Part shown: positions 59,600-64,000 of the stretch, piece after piece
Layout of the letters: every line of letters begins with the position of its first letter
Numbering within the stretch: position 1 is the first letter of the stretch
DNA from: Amphirosellinia nigrospora
Lineage: Eukaryota > Ascomycota > Sordariomycetes > Xylariales > Xylariaceae
Reading direction: 5' to 3'
DNA: 64,000 nucleotides
Assembly (NCBI GenBank): GCA_004123355.1
Contig: SCHM01000001.1
Span: forward strand, 1,418,001 to 1,482,000
Notes under the pieces: generated by a model
What the model was told of the DNA's origin: nothing
What the model saw: only the letters and a program-made list of their open reading frames with translations
Database searches by the model: none
Position numbers and translations under genes: made by a program

Positions 59600-60682
59600 A
59601 TGGACAAGCAAGGGTATGCCAAGGTAGCCTCTTTCATGGCCGACCACCCCGAAGACGCAACGTTCCGGCGCTTCGCCAGTCTGAATTTACAAAACATCCT
59701 CTACCTCCAAGCCGAGATCGTCGGGCTCGAAAAGGATCTCCGCAAGCTGGAAGCGGACGACGACGCTTCGAATGACTGCGACAGGCGACAGTTCTCCTTC
59801 GACTGGTACACACTGGCTCACACGCATGATGAGCCTGCTTCGGGCCAGCAGGGGAGAAGTGGATGCAGCTGCGCAGGGTTCTGAGAGAGTACAGTTAGTC
59901 AGTCCACGCTCCACAGATTGTCGAGTAGTGGATATTGAAACACGGGTGTGGCAGATGACGCGGTATTCCAGTACTGCCAAATGTCGAAGATCCCGGACCC
60001 CGAACCGCACGAGTTGCGGAAATTTCAGAACTGGTTGAGGGAACCGAGACTCGGGGGTGTATACCTCCTTGGTCGCGATCACGATACTTGGGCACAAGGT
60101 GTAGATCTCATGTCTTTATCTCCGTCGCTTCACCCCAATCGCATTTCAAGGTTTATCACCAACAAGGCTTTGCCTGCGTGCTATATCGTTGTGAATATGG
60201 TATGATAGGTGTTCAATATGCGCTTATAATACTTGATTTTCCTGATGAGTAGGTAACTGTTAATCGTAAAGTCCGATGCTTTAGATGAATAGACTGCGCC
60301 AGTCCTTAACGCGAACAAAGCGTTCGGCACCAGCAGCTCAGCAGGACGCCGAGATTGTCACGTACGAGTACTCCCGTCTCGTTGTGGCGTCGAATCTCAT
60401 CTGTACTATCATTGCCTCTTTGCTGCCCATCCTTGCGATAGTCGTCCTTGACTTTGTCGAAATCAGAGCAGTCGGCTGGGGCTGATTGGTCTGTTCAGCG
60501 TGGCGTTTTCGAGCGCTTTGTGGTTCATGAATGACGGCGAACTGGTTGAGGTCTTCAGTGCAACTTCGGCGTGAGTGTGTTCTTGATATAACGTTTTATT
60601 GGAGGATCATCTAACCGTGCCCTTTTTAAAAAGGTTCGCTGCTGTGCAGGTTGTGTTCATCGGTACCTCTAGTTCTAACTAG
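59600..60682 (+). CDS. DUF6594 membrane protein
   Basis: Starts MDKQGYAKVASFMADHPEDA, then FRRFASLNLQNILYLQAEIV with LEKDLRKLEADDDAS and FDWYTLAHTHDEP, the signature of the fungal DUF6594 family. KWMQLRRVLREY follows in a neighbouring frame, then ELRKFQNWLREPRLGGVYLL with GRDHDTWAQGVDL. The C-terminal transmembrane block is YEYSRLVVASNLICTIIASL, LPILAIVVLDFVEIRAVGWG, LIGLFSVAFSSALWFMND and, after a GT-AG intron, FAAVQVVFIGTSSSN with the stop at 60682. One missing G near 60480 and a slip near 59868 break the frame. Family role unknown; DUF6594 genes often occur in accessory, rapidly changing fungal regions. Confidence 0.75.
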
Positions 60683-61278
60683 AGAGTAATGACCAGCTCA
60701 GTACGGGTTGTGAGATAATACACGTGGAAGCAAGGGGTCGTTGCTTTTATCATCACGACAAAACGAAAGTGGAAGGGCAGGAAACAAGAATGTAAAGCAG
60801 ATGGTTCTAAGCTGAAAGGGCGGGAGCTAGTCTGGTGGTGAATACGACAAGACCTGTGAAGCATTTGCCGCTTTATAGTGCAAGGGGTTAAGAAGCAATA
60901 ATTAACAATATTAAAAAATAAATAATGAAAATAAAATAAATCTTTTTTATCGACAAGAAAACCCTCTTTTCACTCTGTTGTACCCCTTTTATAAACTCAA
61001 GCATATTGGAATTTGGTGAGGAACCCCGTTCGGTTGGGGGGAGGGTGCCCCTGGCTCTAGCATTGCTATGATTGGTCCGTGCGGCGCGATCAATAAGATT
61101 CCGCAACAAAATGCAATCATCTGAATGCTCGTCGGTGTTCTCCACCATCGTCCAACTGTCATGGCTGTGCTCGTATGTTGCTCCACCAACCAGCGATTCT
61201 CGATTTCATGCTGCTCTCATCGAAAACCTGGAACAACATGTCTAACTGTGTTTCATTAGCGGAGGGCGATCTGGCTCA
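60683..61278. other. Intergenic, homoaconitase promoter
   Basis: Includes an AT-rich patch at 60890-60960. No gene seen. Confidence 0.4.
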
Positions 61279-64000
61279 ATGCTTCCGTCCTTGCGACGCG
61301 ACAGGCTCATGCCTCAATTGCTCGCTTGCGATTGTTGCCGGGATCTGTGACTCCGTTTCGTAGCTATGTCTCAACATGTCCTCGACAGCAATTGGCCTGG
61401 CAATCACAGTTCAAGACCAGCTCCAGCACCCCTAATCCCCAGAAGCCACAGACACTTACTGAGAAGATTGTACAACTTCACGCAGACGGCCTCGGCCAAG
61501 GCAGGAGAGTCAGAGCTGGGGACTATGTGATACTGCGGTTAGTCTAGCCCTGGTCCGTCTACTGGACAATCGAGTTGACATCAGTTTGTTGCCAGGCCTC
61601 ATAAGAGCATGACTCACGACAACTCGTTTCCTGTAATTACTAAGTAAGCATTCGACTCGTTGTAAGAATACACGAATTAATCTGTTTAGATTCATGGAAA
61701 TGGGCGCCACCTCGGTCAGTGATAATCGCCAGGTTGTCATGGCGTAAGTTACCTCGTTCTCGCTATCTGACCTCTGTATCTCTGTATACATGCTTTTTGT
61801 CTAACTGTCCCAGACTTGATCACGATGTGCAAAATGAATCTGCGCAAATACCGTCTGATCGAGGAGTTTGCCAACAAGCATGGCATACATTTCTGTATGC
61901 TCGCCACGTCGAGGCACAACTTTCCGAAGCATTCAGCTGACTTCGGACAGATCCTGCTAAGACTGGAATTGGCCACCAAATAATGATTGAAGAAGGTTAT
62001 GCATGGCCAGGGACACTTACAGGTATGTTGCTTGCATTCTTTAGAAAAAAAAAGAAAGACAAAAAACCCTTTTCTCAGCCACTCACACATGGGATAGTGG
62101 CCAGTGACAGCCGTTCGACAATCTATGGAGGCATCGGCTGTCTCGGCACCGCCATTGTTCGCTCGGATGTAGCGAGTATTCTTGCGACCTCGACCATATT
62201 CTGGCAAGTCCCGCCGGTTGCAAAAGTCACATTTACAGGCGTCTTGCCACCCGGAGTTACAGGCAAAGATGTCATCATTGCGCTCTGCGCCTTCCTCAAG
62301 TCCGACGTGCTGAATATGTGTGTCGAGTTCACGGGGTCTGAGCAGACTCTTGCAAGCCTATCCGTTTCGGAAAGATTAACTATTGCAAATATGGCTTGCG
62401 AATGGGGGCGCTATCAGGTCTGTCTCCTTTCCAGGCCACGACTTTGCTGAGTAACTCATGTTAGTTAGGACTTTTCCCTATCGACAACACGCTTGTTTCC
62501 TGGTACCGTGCCAGAGCATCAGCCGCAGCAATTACTGATAGCCCTACTAAGTCTCGTCTAAATCATAAGCCGGTTGATGAGCTTCTAGAAACCTACCCCG
62601 TAGCTGATCCTGGTGCTGTGTACGCGAAAGAATTTTATCTGAATCTGTAAGCAAGAGACGCACTTGTGCCACCCACACCCATTATTCTAACCCAACACAG
62701 ATCTACTCTTTCACCCTTCGTTGCGGGACCCAACTCGGTTAATGTCGCCAACCCTGTTGCAAAGCTCGAGACTGAGAACATCGCTGTTGACAAAGCCTAT
62801 CTCTTGAGTTGCACTAATGGCAGGAGCACCGACTTCGCAGCCGCTGCTCGTGTCTTCCGCGAGGCTGGCACCGATGGTAAACCTGCCAAGATCCACCCCC
62901 GGGTCAAGCTTTATCTTGCGCCAGCGTCTGTGGCTGAACAACGAATGTCGGAGGAAGCCGGTGACTGGCAGGTTCTTGTTCAATCTGGGGCCGAGCTTCT
63001 TCCCGCTGGCTGTGCTACTTGCATTGGCTTGGGTCGTGTAAGTATTCGAAACCCTCTGTTTATAATTACATCTCATCGCTAATCATTCGCTTAGGGCCTG
63101 CTGGAAGAAGGTGAGGTGGGCATATCGGCAAGCAACAGATCTTACAAAGGACGCATGGGTAATTCCGCTGAGCTTTTCCTTCTGTTCGAAGTGGCACTGA
63201 CTTGTTGGTTTAGGCAGCCCAAGGCATTGTGTTATCTCGCCAGCCCCGAGGTGGTTGCCGCTAGTGCTATCAAAGGCAAGATCGCTTCCCCTGGGTGGTA
63301 CTTTAAGCCTGATGGCGTTGAGAAGGTCATTTTTGGCGAGGGCACCGGTGATTTTGTAGCTGACAAGGCTCGCTCTACTGGAGATGCTTTTGAAAAGCTC
63401 ATTGGCGAGATGGAGAGCATGATTAGCGCCGCTGAAGGCGCAGCCGAGGCAATAGCAAGCCCAGAGGCTATTGGGGACAAGGTCTTGACCGATATTCTAC
63501 CAGGCTTCCCCGAGAAAATTGAGGGCGAGATTGTTTTCTGTAAGCAATTGGTCAGTGCTCGCAAGATGAGTTGTTCGCTAACCGCAACAGGCGACAATGA
63601 CAACATTAATACTAATGGTGTCTATCCCGGACGCTATACATACGAGGATGGCATGACAGCAGAGCAAATGGCCGAGGTGTGCATGGAGAACTACGATACT
63701 AATTTCCGCAATATTATTCGACCAGATGATGTACTGGTAGCCGGGTATACTTTCGGCTCTGGTTCGTCTAGGGAACAGGCCGCTACCTCTATCCTGGCTA
63801 ACAAGATTCCTCTCGTTGTTGCCGGCAGCTTCAGCTCCATCTTTAGCCGCAATAGTAAGCAACATTGGCAATATGTTATTTCACCTGAGACACTAATTTT
63901 TGGAATAATGCAGGTATCAACAACGCTCTTCTTGGGCTTGAAATGCCTAAACTGGTCGAGCGGCTTCGTGAAGCGTATAAGAATGAGGCAGACAAGCCTC
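61279..64000 (+). CDS. Homoaconitase-like protein (LYS4/lysF family), 3' end beyond window
   Basis: Homoaconitase interconverts homocitrate and homoisocitrate in mitochondrial lysine synthesis. The ATG at 61279 opens an Arg-rich presequence ([16 protein letters not shown]...), then [51 protein letters not shown] and [18 protein letters not shown]. Then come [35 protein letters not shown] and [4Fe-4S] ligands SCTN and GCATCIG. The small domain has [12 protein letters not shown] and ends at [14 protein letters not shown]. About ten GT-AG introns join in phase. One-base losses at GGGGG near 62403 and CCC near 63216, and a slip near 61850, break the frame. Several usually fixed residues differ: SDSRS for SDSHS, GCATC for GCGPC, FGSGSS for FGCGSS. 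It may be a diverged paralogue rather than the lysine enzyme itself. Confidence 0.85.

Overview
The window comes from a filamentous ascomycete, most likely a sordariomycete. It has short GT-AG introns of about 50-80 bases, fungal-only families (two HET-domain proteins, an Arp1/amidase fusion, a DUF6594 protein), and two AT-saturated blocks of the kind left by repeat-induced point mutation (RIP). No tRNA, rRNA or CRISPR array was seen.

Layout. 1-345 is the edge of a RIP-like block, followed by a 5'-truncated conserved fungal protein and a small Cys-rich protein. 3253-9515 is one RIP-ruined Ty3/gypsy LTR element with both 144-145 bp LTRs and a 5 bp target duplication. 9.5-16.5 kb is gene-poor: dispersed repeats, a secreted six-cysteine protein with a hAT-type MITE 52 bp past its stop, and one small hypothetical gene. 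16.6-25.2 kb has a spliced Arp1-N/amidase gene, a 0.43 kb tandem duplication and remnants of a SesB-like esterase, a CmcJ-type oxidoreductase and an NB-ARC/TPR protein. 25.8-32.5 kb has RAD52, STS1/Cut8 and an uncharacterised protein. 34.2-43.6 kb has a HET protein, a small conserved protein, gamma-tubulin, an unknown protein and a kinase-like protein. 44.7-64 kb has a SesB-like esterase, a conserved unknown protein, RAE1/GLE2, a second HET gene, a retropepsin-like protein, a DUF6594 membrane protein and a homoaconitase that runs off the end.

Conserved housekeeping genes (RAD52, STS1, gamma-tubulin, RAE1) alternate with families tied to fungal nonself recognition (HET, SesB-like esterase, NB-ARC/TPR), repeats and a candidate effector. 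This looks like a housekeeping segment interleaved with accessory, repeat-bearing DNA.

One pattern cuts across nearly all conserved genes. Their reading frames are interrupted by single-base losses, usually in short C or G runs, while splice sites and protein similarity on both sides are intact. I read most of these as homopolymer-contraction errors in the assembly rather than gene death, so those genes are annotated as CDS with a note.
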